Of a DNA stretch of 64,000 nucleotides, positions 37,952 to 45,675 are shown piece after piece. The translations under genes were made by a program, and so were the position numbers. The notes under the pieces were generated by a model, which was not told where the DNA came from, searched no databases, and was given only the letters and a program-made list of their open reading frames with translations. The stretch comes from Salinispora tropica CNB-440 (lineage in GTDB: Bacteria; Actinomycetota; Actinomycetes; Mycobacteriales; Micromonosporaceae), in NCBI RefSeq assembly GCF_000016425.1, contig NC_009380.1, positions 930,001 to 994,000 of the forward strand, given 5' to 3'. Positions within the stretch are counted from its first letter, which is position 1. The number at the start of each line of letters is the position of its first letter.

Positions 37952-37992
37952 CGCCCCGGCCGCCGACCAGCCGGGTGACTCCAGCCGGGGCG
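37952..37992. terminator. Inverted repeat between convergent uppS and otsB
   Basis: CGCCCCGGC (37952-37960) and GCCGGGGCG (37984-37992) form a 9-bp stem with a 23-nt loop immediately after the uppS stop. Could terminate either transcript. Confidence 0.4.
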
Positions 37993-38009
37993 ACTCCAGC
38001 CGGGCGACC
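37967..38009. repeat. Three imperfect direct repeats of CCAGCCGGGnGACT
   Basis: CCAGCCGGGTGACT (37967-37980), CCAGCCGGGGCGACT (37981-37995) and CCAGCCGGGCGACC (37996-38009) are contiguous, in the non-coding gap between convergent genes. Confidence 0.8.
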
Positions 38010-38081
38010 CCACACATGGGGGCGGCCCCAGCTCAGCCCGGGTGAGTGCACCTCGGCCGCTGGTACGCCGGAGCCGGGGAG

Positions 38082-38906
38082 TCAGGCCAGCCGGCGCGCG
38101 GCGTCGGTGAGGAAGTCGCCGAGGTCTGCTGGCGAGTCGATGGTCAGGTCCGCGGCGGCGGCAACCTCTTCGCCGGTCTCCGGGTTGGCGACGGCGACGC
38201 AGACGCCGAAGAAGTGCGGTTCGGCGGCGGCGCGGGCTCGCAGCGCCGTGAAGGCCTTGATGTCCGATACGTCGTCGCCGAAGTACCAGGCGGCCTCCGC
38301 GTCCCGCACCACCTCGTCGATGACCATGCCCTTGTCCCGGTCGACCGGCGGCTTCAGCTCCAGAACCATCCGTCCGGTCTGAACCCGGAGACCGAGCTGC
38401 TCGGCCCGGGCTGAACCCCATCGTGTTACCGCCGGGCCAAGCTGCGGGACGGTCCGCCAGTGCAGCGCCACCGAGAGCCGTTTGTACTCCACCAGGGCTC
38501 CCGCAGGCAGCTCGGTGCGGGCCTCGTCGGCGAGGTCCGCCATGGTCGGCACCCAGGGCAGTGCCGCCGGCTCGGTGACGGTCTCGCCGCCGGAGTGGCT
38601 GTGCTCCAGCCCGTAGAGGCCGTAGAGGTCGACACCGGCGAGATCGCCGAGTCGGTCGCGGAGGAAGTCGACCGGGCGCGCGGAGACGATCGCGATCCGG
38701 CGCACGACGGGAGCGAGCGCCTCGATGGCGGTGAGCACCCTCGGCGTGGGGTGTACCGACGTCGGGTCGTCCCGGACCGGTGCGAGGGTGCCATCGAAGT
38801 CGAAGAAGAGGACGGTTCCGGCGGCCCGGGCAGCGGTTGCCTGCCAGGCGAGGTCGGCGGTGAACGGGGTTTTCGGCGGCTGCTTGCCCAGATTCAACGG
38901 CGGCAC
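38082..38906 (-). CDS. otsB: Trehalose-6-phosphate phosphatase
   Basis: About 274 residues of the HAD superfamily: motif I FFDFDGTLAPV, motif II IVSARPVDFLRDR, GLYGLEHSHSGG, a Lys in KPPVDRDKG, and motif IV YFGDDVSDIKAF. It dephosphorylates trehalose-6-phosphate to trehalose, an osmoprotectant and glycolipid precursor. GTG 38906 is favoured because TACGCT ends 7 nt upstream (leaderless); GTG 38963 would add 19 residues. No otsA is adjacent. Confidence 0.9.
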   Translation of the reverse strand: MPPLNLGKQPPKTPFTADLAWQATAARAAGTVLFFDFDGTLAPVRDDPTSVHPTPRVLTAIEALAPVVRRIAIVSARPVDFLRDRLGDLAGVDLYGLYGLEHSHSGGETVTEPAALPWVPTMADLADEARTELPAGALVEYKRLSVALHWRTVPQLGPAVTRWGSARAEQLGLRVQTGRMVLELKPPVDRDKGMVIDEVVRDAEAAWYFGDDVSDIKAFTALRARAAAEPHFFGVCVAVANPETGEEVAAAADLTIDSPADLGDFLTDAARRLA

Positions 38907-38913
38907 GCGCGAC

Positions 38914-38919
38914 AGCGTA
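38914..38919 (-). promoter_or_regulatory. -10 box of leaderless otsB promoter
   Basis: Minus-strand TACGCT, 7 nt before GTG 38906. Confidence 0.5.
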
Positions 38920-39007
38920 CCCCGCTCGGCGCGGCTCAATCGTGGCCGTGAAGGACCGGCCACCGGGGCCGGGGTGCCGGGTGGATGATGGGCTTTTGTG
39001 GCGGCCT

Positions 39008-39361
39008 TCAGCGTTCGGCGGCTTCCCGTCCCCGACGCCCGATCGGGACGACGGTGCCTTCCCGACCGTGACTGAGCAGGTAGCCCTCGACAAAGCCGGA
39101 GTTGCGGTCACCGGTGCTGGATTCGATCTCGTTGAGCCGGGCGACCAGGAACTCGGTGAGCGCGCTGATTCGGTCGTTGAGTCGGTCATTCAGTTCGGCG
39201 AGCACAGCCAGGACGACGGCGGTGCCGGTGGCGGTGAGCGTGACGAGGTTGACGAGCAGGGGAAGCTGCCCGCCGTTGACCGCCAGGGTCACTGCGTTCC
39301 CGGTCACGCACAGTGTCAGGGACACGGTGCCGACCACGACTGCCATCCACTTCAGGGTCAT
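39008..39361 (-). CDS. Small two-helix membrane protein of unknown function
   Basis: A 117-residue protein with two membrane helices (about residues 5-23 and 31-55) and a charged C-terminal half with a short coiled-coil-like stretch (LAELNDRLNDRISALTEFLV) and a basic end (GRRGREAAER). ATG 39361 is set by AAAGGAGGGG at about 7 nt. No family recognised. It lies 160 nt downstream of the HTH regulator on the same strand and may be its target or partner. Confidence 0.6.
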   Translation of the reverse strand: MTLKWMAVVVGTVSLTLCVTGNAVTLAVNGGQLPLLVNLVTLTATGTAVVLAVLAELNDRLNDRISALTEFLVARLNEIESSTGDRNSGFVEGYLLSHGREGTVVPIGRRGREAAER

Positions 39362-39521
39362 GGACAGACCCCTCCTTTGCGTCCCGCAGGGCTGGGTTCG
39401 GCCTTCCCGTCCCCCCGCCGACGACGAGCCCAAGCAGTACGAGTACGGACGCTAGCGTGCCAATTCGGGCCCGGGAGCGAAACGAATGAGTCTGACCTGC
39501 TGTTCTTTCACCATCTGAGGA

Positions 39522-39965
39522 TCATCCAACCCGTTTGCCCCGGTTTGAGGCTGCTATCGGGAGGGTTGGGCGATACGCGAGGTAACGGATAGTTTCTCGA
39601 ATGTGGAACTTCTCCGCGTCCGATACCTCGGGGTCTACCAGTCGGCGCAGGAGCGCCTGGACATCGGGATCCATCGGGGGCGGGGTCGCCCCGGCTCGAT
39701 GCGCGGCGTTCTGCCGGTCCCAGCCCAGGGCGGTGAAGGCGGTGGCCCGGTCGAGCCCGAGGCCTTCGCAGAAGGCCACGACGCGTTCCGCCTCCGGGTC
39801 GCTGGCCCAGTCGCCCCGGACCCATCGATTGATTGTCTGCCGGGAGACGCCGGTGCGTCGGGAGACCTCAGTGCCGCTCCAGGCTCGGGTGGCCCGGGCC
39901 TCGTCGAGCGCGCGACGGACGAAGGTGGCGAAGGCGATCTTCCGTGCGTTGGCCGTCTCGGTCAC
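39522..39965 (-). CDS. HTH-domain regulator of unknown specificity
   Basis: A 147-residue protein with an N-terminal helix-turn-helix (SGTEVSRRTGVSRQTINRWV) and a C-terminal helical part (DPEVSDAEKFHIRETIRYLA). GTG 39965 has a leaderless -10 (minus-strand TACGGT) 6 nt upstream. A perfect 17-bp palindrome covers the start codon and part of the -10 box, a strong hint of autoregulation. Flanked by small lineage-specific genes. Confidence 0.75.
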   Translation of the reverse strand: MTETANARKIAFATFVRRALDEARATRAWSGTEVSRRTGVSRQTINRWVRGDWASDPEAERVVAFCEGLGLDRATAFTALGWDRQNAAHRAGATPPPMDPDVQALLRRLVDPEVSDAEKFHIRETIRYLAYRPTLPIAASNRGKRVG

Positions 39966-39975
39966 CTGGTGACCG
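39959..39975. promoter_or_regulatory. Palindrome CGGTCACC-T-GGTGACCG across the HTH gene start
   Basis: A perfect inverted repeat with 8-bp arms and 1-bp centre, overlapping the GTG start at 39965 and the adjacent -10 box. Suits an autorepressor site. Confidence 0.65.
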
Positions 39976-39977
39976 TA
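39972..39977 (-). promoter_or_regulatory. -10 box of leaderless HTH-regulator promoter
   Basis: Minus-strand TACGGT, 6 nt before GTG 39965, overlapping the palindrome. Confidence 0.5.
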
Positions 39978-40146
39978 CGGCCACGGGGTCCTGGAATGGG
40001 CTCCTGGCGCGCGGTTGTCACGCGAATGTGACGACTAGCTCAGCTTTCGACATCCAAGCACGTCCTCATGGTACAGGTCTCACCAGGGAAAAATAGGTGG
40101 ACACGTGGCTGGGGGGAATCAGACGAAAAGCTGATACTGTCACGTT

Positions 40147-40174
40147 CACGGGACACTCTACCGTTTGTCCCGTG
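40147..40174. promoter_or_regulatory. Inverted repeat CACGGGACA-N10-TGTCCCGTG
   Basis: Perfect 9-bp arms (40147-40155 and 40166-40174) with a 10-nt spacer, 56 bases before GTG 40231. Could be an operator or an mRNA hairpin in the leader of the next gene. No U-run follows. Confidence 0.6.
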
Positions 40175-40230
40175 CAGGAGACGATGACTGCTCGCTCCCA
40201 TGCGTGAATCTCCGGCACGAGGGGGACCTG

Positions 40231-40572
40231 GTGACCGAACTCGTCACCCGAGCGCAGGCCTTCGGCCTGATCGCCGCCGGGGTAGCCACCAGTGTGGGTG
40301 CGCCCTGGCGCCTCCGTCTGGCCCGGCGTTCCCGTTACCTCTCCCTCGGTGTCGGGGGTCGGGCGGAGTGGCACGCCTGGCGTACCCACCTCGGTTGTCC
40401 GGAGCTCACCGTCCGCGTCGATGCGGACAGTGACATTCGCCGCTCGTCGGTGGCCGAGGTTGTCCTGGACGGGTGCCGGATCAGCGTCGAGCTGGTCGAG
40501 GAGGTCAGCACAGACGACCTCGACCAGCTACGTGTCGCGGATCCCACCCCGGTTGAGCCGGAGGAACGATGA
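40231..40572 (+). CDS. Small protein of unknown function
   Basis: A 113-residue protein without recognised domain, signal or membrane segment. It contains a predicted alpha/beta pattern (SRYLSLGVGGRAEWHAWRTH, then SVAEVVLDGCRISVELVEEV). GTG 40231 follows GAGGGGG (40218-40225). A prominent inverted repeat lies upstream. The next small gene starts 31 nt after its stop, suggesting one transcript. Confidence 0.6.
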   Translation: MTELVTRAQAFGLIAAGVATSVGAPWRLRLARRSRYLSLGVGGRAEWHAWRTHLGCPELTVRVDADSDIRRSSVAEVVLDGCRISVELVEEVSTDDLDQLRVADPTPVEPEER

Positions 40573-40603
40573 GTCCACACAGCCCGCGGTTCGGAGTGGC
40601 CGG

Positions 40604-40936
40604 ATGAGCCCACTCCTCGCCTTGCTCCTCGTCTGCGTCCTGACCGCCACCAGCTACGCCGCCGGTCGTCTGCATGGTCAGCTCAGTTATCGGATCGGTT
40701 ACCGGTTTGGCTATCGGCAGGGCTACTTCGACGGTGACCGTGGCGCCTGGAATCGGCGTCGCCGCGACGCCCAGGCGGCGATCGCGTCCGCGCTCGCCGG
40801 CCCGTCGCGGGTGGACCCGGCTCGTAGCCGCAACGCGCGACCGACGGCCCGGCCCGGCACCACCTACACCGGCTCGGCGGCGGCTCCGGCCGGTGGCGGA
40901 CACCCGACCGGCACGCTGGTGCGGCGTACCGGATGA
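40604..40936 (+). CDS. Small N-terminally anchored protein, Arg/Tyr/Gly-rich
   Basis: A 110-residue protein opening with a hydrophobic segment (SPLLALLLVCVLTATSYAAG) that can be a signal anchor. Then a repeat-like region rich in Tyr/Gly/Arg (YRIGYRFGYRQGYFDGDRG) and a disordered Ala/Pro/Arg tail. ATG 40604 is the only start before the hydrophobic segment. No known function. Probably in one transcript with the gene before it. Confidence 0.55.
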   Translation: MSPLLALLLVCVLTATSYAAGRLHGQLSYRIGYRFGYRQGYFDGDRGAWNRRRRDAQAAIASALAGPSRVDPARSRNARPTARPGTTYTGSAAAPAGGGHPTGTLVRRTG

Positions 40937-41318
40937 GCGGCCGGCGGAACGGCGGACCTGCCGGTCGCGGTGGCGTCGTGCCCCCGGAGCTCGGTCCGGT
41001 TTGGAGCAGGGGCGTCGGGGGCGGCGGCGGATCTCGTGGGTGACCACGAGAATCTGGCGATGACTCTGAGTAGCGAAAAGTGCGGCTTGGGAGTGGTGCA
41101 GGTCACAATCGAGGAGGATGGTTTCCCATCCGCCCTACTGTGCGCGATCGTGTCCCGGAGCGCTTGCGCATCCGGCGGATCGCCGGTGATCGCTCGCCCG
41201 CGTCCCCGTTGGCGGAGCTGCCGGGAGACTCGCGCGACTGGAGCGCTCGCGGTGTGACCCCACCCCACCCGGGTGTGGTCGACGTCGTGTCCGTACCGTC
41301 GAAGGAAGGGACCACCTC
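40937..41318. other. Intergenic region upstream of the transglycosylase-domain gene
   Basis: About 380 bases without a supportable gene. Cell-wall hydrolase genes of actinobacteria are often controlled by c-di-AMP (ydaO) riboswitches, so the region was searched by eye for that fold; no convincing match was found. Confidence 0.4.
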
Positions 41319-42017
41319 GTGAGTCGGCTGTGGAGCCGGTTGGGTGCCCGGACTGCCGCGGTGGCGTTGCTCGCTGCGGGCGTCGTCGGTGGTTTCCAAC
41401 TGGGCGACGACCGGGATCAGGGCCAGCAGGTGCCGGACGCCGCCGGGGTCGAGCAGGTTGTGCTGCGAACACCGCAGGTGCATGCGGTGAAGGGGCAGGC
41501 TACCGAGTACCAAGAGAAGCTGCGCGATGCCGCGGTTGCCGAGGCGGCGGCGGAGCGGAAGCGCCGGCAAGAGGCTGCTGCGGCCTCGCGGAACGCGGCC
41601 CGCAAGGCGGCGGCGAAGCTGGCCGAGGCCAAGGCGGAGGCGGCTGCGGCGGAGGCGGCTGCGGCTGCGGCGGAAAAGCCGTACGACGGTCCGATCCCCG
41701 CCTCGTGCGAGGAGTTCCGCGACAACCGAAAGATCGGCTGTGCGCTGATGCTCGAGGCCGGCTTCGAGATCGATCAGTTCCCCTGTCTGGACAAGCTCTT
41801 CGCCAAGGAGAGCGGCTGGAATCACAAGGCCCGTAACCCATCAAGCGGTGCCTACGGGATCCCACAGGCACTGCCCGGTAGCAAGATGGGTTCGGTCGCC
41901 GACGACTGGGAGACGAACCCGGCCACCCAGATCAGGTGGGGCCTCGGTTATATCGACGGTCGGTATGGCACCCCGTGCAAGGCCTGGGCCCACTCGCAGG
42001 ACGTGGGCTGGTATTGA
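41319..42017 (+). CDS. Secreted transglycosylase (SLT)-like domain protein with coiled coil
   Basis: A 232-residue protein: basic/hydrophobic signal-type N-terminus (residues 1-26), an Ala/Lys/Glu-rich coiled coil (about 60-120), then a C-terminal lysozyme-like/SLT domain: FAKESGWNHKARNPSSGAYG, IPQALPGSKM, NPATQIRWGLGYIDGRYGTP, with the catalytic Glu in KESGWN. It probably cleaves or binds peptidoglycan outside the cell. GTG 41319 follows AAGGAAGGG at 8 nt. The DNA of the last codons is duplicated just after the stop. Confidence 0.85.
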   Translation: MSRLWSRLGARTAAVALLAAGVVGGFQLGDDRDQGQQVPDAAGVEQVVLRTPQVHAVKGQATEYQEKLRDAAVAEAAAERKRRQEAAAASRNAARKAAAKLAEAKAEAAAAEAAAAAAEKPYDGPIPASCEEFRDNRKIGCALMLEAGFEIDQFPCLDKLFAKESGWNHKARNPSSGAYGIPQALPGSKMGSVADDWETNPATQIRWGLGYIDGRYGTPCKAWAHSQDVGWY

Positions 42018-42042
42018 TCTCCAACGTGGGCTGGTACTGATC
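42001..42042. repeat. Direct repeat at the 3' end of the transglycosylase gene
   Basis: ACGTGGGCTGGTATTGATC (42001-42019), covering the end of the gene and its stop, recurs at 42024-42042 with one change. A 23-bp duplication unit. Confidence 0.85.
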
Positions 42043-42052
42043 GTCGGGCGGG

Positions 42053-42080
42053 GACGGGGTGTGCTTGGTCATACCCCGTC
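42053..42080 (+). terminator. Terminator hairpin after the transglycosylase gene
   Basis: GACGGGGT (42053-42060) pairs with ACCCCGTC (42073-42080) around a 12-nt loop, 36 bases past the stop codon. Confidence 0.55.
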
Positions 42081-42148
42081 GCCGTCGGTCCGGCTTTAAC
42101 CCCCGTGCCAGGTGGCGGCTGCCGCCGCTACCTGATAGCTGTTGACGG

Positions 42149-42802
42149 GTGAGCCTGCTACCGGAAGGCAGTGACCCGCTTCGGTTCGGCACCGAGGCGT
42201 TCTACGCCGCGATCGGCCGGGCCTTCGTCGCCATGTGCGCGGTGGTGCCGTTCCTCTTCCTCATCGAGGCCGTTGATCAGGGCCTGGCATTCGGGCTCGA
42301 CCCGGCTGCCGGCATCATCCCGCTCCGCCTCGATGGCCTGGACGGCGTCTTCTTCTCGCCGTTTCTGCACCACGGCTTTGATCATCTTTACAGCAACAGC
42401 ATCCCGCTGATCCTGCTCGGCACCTTCGTACTCGCGGCGGGAGCGCGTCGCTTCCTCTGGTCCACGCTGATCATCATTCTGGTCAGCGGGCTGGGTATCT
42501 GGTTCACCGGTTCGCCGAACTCCGTGGTGGTCGGCGCGAGCGGCGTCATCTTCGGATACCTGGGCATCCTGCTCACCCGGGGCATCGTCGAGCGGAGCTG
42601 GTGGAACTTCGCGGTCGTTCTCCTGGTCGGCCTCCTCTACGGCTGGCAACTCGTCGGCATCCTCCCCACCGACGAGCGGATCTCCTGGCAGGCGCACCTC
42701 TTCGGGCTCCTGGGCGGGGTGGTCGCCGCGATCATCTTTCGGCGGCGTCGACCGGGCCTGGATGGCCCGTACTACTCCGACTCGACCCGCGTCTTCGGCT
42801 GA
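42149..42802 (+). CDS. Rhomboid-family intramembrane serine protease
   Basis: A 217-residue membrane protein with about six helices. The catalytic Ser sits in VVGASGVIFGYLG (GxSG motif) and the His in WQAHLFGLLGG; an upstream HHGFDHLYSNSIPL loop is also conserved. Rhomboids cut transmembrane helices within the bilayer; the substrate is unknown. GTG 42149 starts the protein. Confidence 0.9.
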   Translation: MSLLPEGSDPLRFGTEAFYAAIGRAFVAMCAVVPFLFLIEAVDQGLAFGLDPAAGIIPLRLDGLDGVFFSPFLHHGFDHLYSNSIPLILLGTFVLAAGARRFLWSTLIIILVSGLGIWFTGSPNSVVVGASGVIFGYLGILLTRGIVERSWWNFAVVLLVGLLYGWQLVGILPTDERISWQAHLFGLLGGVVAAIIFRRRRPGLDGPYYSDSTRVFG

Positions 42803-42911
42803 CCGGAGCGGCGATGACGGACCGCCGGACATCCTTGCCCGGCAGCTCCGGCCCCTCTACCGTCAGGGATCAGCGCTGGTTGAGCCGTGACCGGAAAGCG
42901 ACGGTACGCCC

Positions 42912-43880
42912 ATGCACGAGGTCGATATCGCGGTAGTCGGGGCCGGGCCCGCCGGCCTCTTCGCGGCGTACTATGCCGGTTTCCGAGGGCTCTCGGTGGC
43001 CGTGGTTGACGCGTTGCCCGAGCCTGGTGGCCAGATCACGGCGATGTATCCGGAGAAGCTGATCCACGATGTCGCCGGATTCCCGGCCATCAAGGGCCGG
43101 GACCTGGTGGCCAACCTGGTTGCCCAGGCCGCCCCGTTCGCGCCGCGCTACCTGCTCGGCACGCGGGCGGAGAAGCTGTCCTACGCCGACGGTCGGCCGG
43201 TGCTTGGCCTGGCCGGGGGCGAGCAGCTCCACTGCGGCGCGGTAGTGATCACCGGCGGGCTGGGCAGCTTCACACCCCGCCCACTGCCGGTCGCGGAGCG
43301 CTTCGTCGGCACCGGAATCATCTACTTCGTGCCGCAGCCGGCGGACCTCACCGGCCAGGACGTGCTCATTGTCGGTGGTGGGGACTCCGCCTTTGACTGG
43401 GCCTCAACCCTCCAGCCGCTGGCTCGTTCGGTGACCCTCGTGCATCGCCGGGAGAAGTTCCGCGCACACGCCGCCACCGTCGCCCGCGTCCACGCCCTGC
43501 CGGTGCGGGTCGTGGTGAACGCGGAGGTGACGAGGCTGCACGGGGGCGGCGCGGTCACCGGTGCCGAGATCACCGTCCGGGGCGGCGCAGCGGAGTTGTT
43601 GCCGGTCGACACCGTCGTCGCGGCGCTCGGCTTCACCGCCGACCTCGGCCCCTTGGCGGAGTGGGGCCTGCGCCTGGACCGCCGGCACCTCGTGGTGGAC
43701 AGCACCATGGCGACGAACCTGCCGCGGGTCTTCGCCGCCGGGGACATAACCGAGTATCAGGGCAAGGTTCGCCTGATCGCCACCGGCTTCGGAGAGGCCG
43801 CGACCGCGGTGAACAACGCGGCTGTGGTGCTCGATCCGGCGGCGCACCTCTTCCCCGGGCACTCTTCCGACGAGACCTGA
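42912..43880 (+). CDS. Ferredoxin--NADP+ reductase, thioredoxin-reductase-like type
   Basis: A 322-residue flavoprotein: FAD motif VVGAGPAGLFAAYYAGFRG, EPGGQITAMYPEKLIHDVAG (diagnostic of the YumC-type FNR), NADP motif VLIVGGGDSAFDWA, and a C-terminal GDITEYQGKVRLIATGFGEA. The CxxC redox pair of thioredoxin reductases is missing, which supports ferredoxin/flavodoxin reduction instead. It supplies reduced ferredoxin for P450s or Fe-S metabolism. Confidence 0.85.
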   Translation: MHEVDIAVVGAGPAGLFAAYYAGFRGLSVAVVDALPEPGGQITAMYPEKLIHDVAGFPAIKGRDLVANLVAQAAPFAPRYLLGTRAEKLSYADGRPVLGLAGGEQLHCGAVVITGGLGSFTPRPLPVAERFVGTGIIYFVPQPADLTGQDVLIVGGGDSAFDWASTLQPLARSVTLVHRREKFRAHAATVARVHALPVRVVVNAEVTRLHGGGAVTGAEITVRGGAAELLPVDTVVAALGFTADLGPLAEWGLRLDRRHLVVDSTMATNLPRVFAAGDITEYQGKVRLIATGFGEAATAVNNAAVVLDPAAHLFPGHSSDET

Positions 43881-43896
43881 TCCTCCGGTGACCGAC

Positions 43897-44589
43897 TCAC
43901 CTGGGAAGGCCGATGAGGTCCGCCATCAACGCGATCTGGTGGTCGAAGTACTCGTCGCGGTGCGGCAGGGCACTGTTGATCCGGCCGAATAGTTCGAAGC
44001 TGATCAGCCCGAAGAGCTGAGTCCAACCCGCCATCCCCCGGGCGAGCAGCGCTGCCGGCGCATCCGGGAAGAGGCTCGCCACGATGGCGGCGAGGTCGTC
44101 CTGGACGGGCTTGGGCAGGTCATCGGCGGGGGGTGGGGTGAGCTGTCCGGCAGCGAGCCCGTCGCGGAGGATGCCGAGCAGGGTCTGTGGCGGGCGCTGA
44201 GCCGGTTCGACAGTGTCGTCGGGCGCCGCGTAGCCAGGAACCGGGCTGCCGTAGAGCAGCGCGTACTCGGCGGGATTGGCGAGGGCCCAGGCTCGAGCCG
44301 CGCGACACCCGGCGAGCCAACGTCCGCGCAGGTCGTCGCGGTCAACGGCGGCGTCCGCCGCCTCGACGGTGTCGCCCAGGGCCACGTACGCCTCGAGGAT
44401 GAGCGCGGTGAGCAGGTCGTCCCGACTGGGAAAGTAGCGGTAGATCGCCGAGGAGACCATGCCCAGGTCTCGGGCGACCGCCCGCAACGACAGGTTGGCG
44501 CCGTCGGTGGCCAGATGACGGCGCGCCACGGTCTTGATCTCCTCGATCATTTCGGCGCGCACCCGGGCACGGAGCGAGTTGGCGACCAT
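43897..44589 (-). CDS. TetR-family transcriptional regulator
   Basis: A 230-residue protein. The HTH reads GANLSLRAVARDLGMVSSAI followed by YRYFPSRDDLLTALILEAYV, and the C-terminal part resembles the WHG-type ligand domain of TetR regulators (GMAGWTQLFGLISFELFGRI). It is divergent from an NAD(P)-binding protein gene with two GAGCA-GTGCTC-type palindromes between them, the probable operators. The inducer is unknown. Confidence 0.85.
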   Translation of the reverse strand: MVANSLRARVRAEMIEEIKTVARRHLATDGANLSLRAVARDLGMVSSAIYRYFPSRDDLLTALILEAYVALGDTVEAADAAVDRDDLRGRWLAGCRAARAWALANPAEYALLYGSPVPGYAAPDDTVEPAQRPPQTLLGILRDGLAAGQLTPPPADDLPKPVQDDLAAIVASLFPDAPAALLARGMAGWTQLFGLISFELFGRINSALPHRDEYFDHQIALMADLIGLPR

Positions 44590-44626
44590 CCTTTCACTCT
44601 GCCAGATGCGGGACGCCGATCCAAAT

Positions 44627-44643
44627 CAAGAGCAGTGCTCTTG
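44627..44643. promoter_or_regulatory. TetR operator A (CAAGAGCA-G-TGCTCTTG)
   Basis: A perfect 17-bp palindrome between the tetR and epimerase-like genes; a TTGACA hexamer at 44641-44646 overlaps its edge and could be a -35 box. Confidence 0.75.
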
Positions 44644-44678
44644 ACAGTCTGAGGTTCTCTCCGGCACGCTTTCTGCGT

Positions 44679-44691
44679 GAGCACTGCTCTC
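44679..44691. promoter_or_regulatory. TetR operator B (GAGCACTGCTC core)
   Basis: GAGCACTGCTCTC has the same core as operator A read on the other strand; the centres are about 49 bp apart, near the epimerase-like start. Confidence 0.65.
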
Positions 44692-44724
44692 GAAGCGATC
44701 TCTTGATTCGAAAGGTGAGCCCTG

Positions 44725-45675
44725 ATGGCAATTCACGTCGTCGTCGGCGCGGGCCCGGTCGGTGCCGCGACCGCCCGCCTCCTCGCCGAGCGGGGGGAAC
44801 GGGTCCGGGTGGTGAGCCGCCGCGGTGCTGGCCCCGAACATCCGGCCATCGAGCCCATCGCCGCGGACGCGACCGACGCCGCCCACCTGACCCGCCTGAC
44901 GGCCGGTGCCGCCGCCCTCTACAACTGCGCCAACCCCGCGTATCACCGGTGGGACATTGACTGGCCACCGCTGGCTGCCGCGTTGCTCACCACCGCGGAG
45001 CGGACCGGTGCGGTGCTCGCCACGATCGGCAACCTCTATGGGTACGGCCCGGTCGACGGGCCGATGACCGAGTCCACCCCGCTCGCCGCGACCGGCGTCA
45101 AGGGGCGGGTACGCAATCAGATGTGGGCCGATGCGCTGGCCGCCCACGAGGCGGGCCGGGCTCGGACGACCGAGGTCCGCGGCTCGGACTACCTCGGGAT
45201 CGGGGCCAACTCGCTTACCACCCTGGTCCTGTCGAACGTACTGACCGGCCGCCGAGTGGTCTTGCCGGTCGACTTCGACGTCCCGCACACCATCACCTAC
45301 GTCGGCGACGTAGCCAGAACCGTGGTCGCCGCCGCCACCGACCCGGAGGCCTGGGGGCGGGCCTGGCACGTGCCCAGCCCACCCGCGCTCAGCGTGCGGG
45401 AACTGGCCACTCGCGCCGCGGCCCTGGCCGGTGCGCGCACGCCGCGGCTGACTCGGCTGCCCTACCCGGCGCTTTGGCTGGGCGGCCTGGTCAATCCGTT
45501 TCTCCGGGAGCTGCGGGAGACGGCATACCAGTTCGTTCGTCCGTACCTGTTGGACTCCTCGGCCGCCCAGCGGGCCCTTGGGATCGAACCGACCGCGCTC
45601 GACGAGGCCCTCACCGAGAGCCTCGGTGCGCTGCGCCCGAACCCCGGTGCCAGCTCGGCGACGCTCAGTTCCTAA
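44725..45675 (+). CDS. NAD(P)-binding atypical SDR / epimerase-like protein
   Basis: A 316-residue Rossmann protein with VVVGAGPVGAATARLLAERG at the N-terminus, an NLYGYGPVDGPMTE segment and RGSDYLGIGAN. The YxxxK catalytic pair of classical SDR enzymes is not evident, placing it with atypical SDRs that may be epimerases, reductases or NADP sensors. AAAGGTGAG precedes ATG 44725. Divergent from tetR with twin operators, so it is the likely regulated target. The last four bases overlap the convergent transporter gene. Confidence 0.8.
   Translation: MAIHVVVGAGPVGAATARLLAERGERVRVVSRRGAGPEHPAIEPIAADATDAAHLTRLTAGAAALYNCANPAYHRWDIDWPPLAAALLTTAERTGAVLATIGNLYGYGPVDGPMTESTPLAATGVKGRVRNQMWADALAAHEAGRARTTEVRGSDYLGIGANSLTTLVLSNVLTGRRVVLPVDFDVPHTITYVGDVARTVVAAATDPEAWGRAWHVPSPPALSVRELATRAAALAGARTPRLTRLPYPALWLGGLVNPFLRELRETAYQFVRPYLLDSSAAQRALGIEPTALDEALTESLGALRPNPGASSATLSS

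Noticed and set aside
37165..39189. Open frame of 674 codons on the - strand
   Set aside because: Antisense to the prenyl transferase and out of frame with otsB; repetitive Arg/Gly/Pro product.
40973..41257. 95-codon frame upstream of the transglycosylase gene
   Set aside because: Composition unlike coding DNA and no recognisable features.
40937..41318. c-di-AMP riboswitch before the cell-wall hydrolase gene
   Set aside because: Suggested by gene type only; the conserved sequence blocks could not be found by eye. A covariance search would be decisive.
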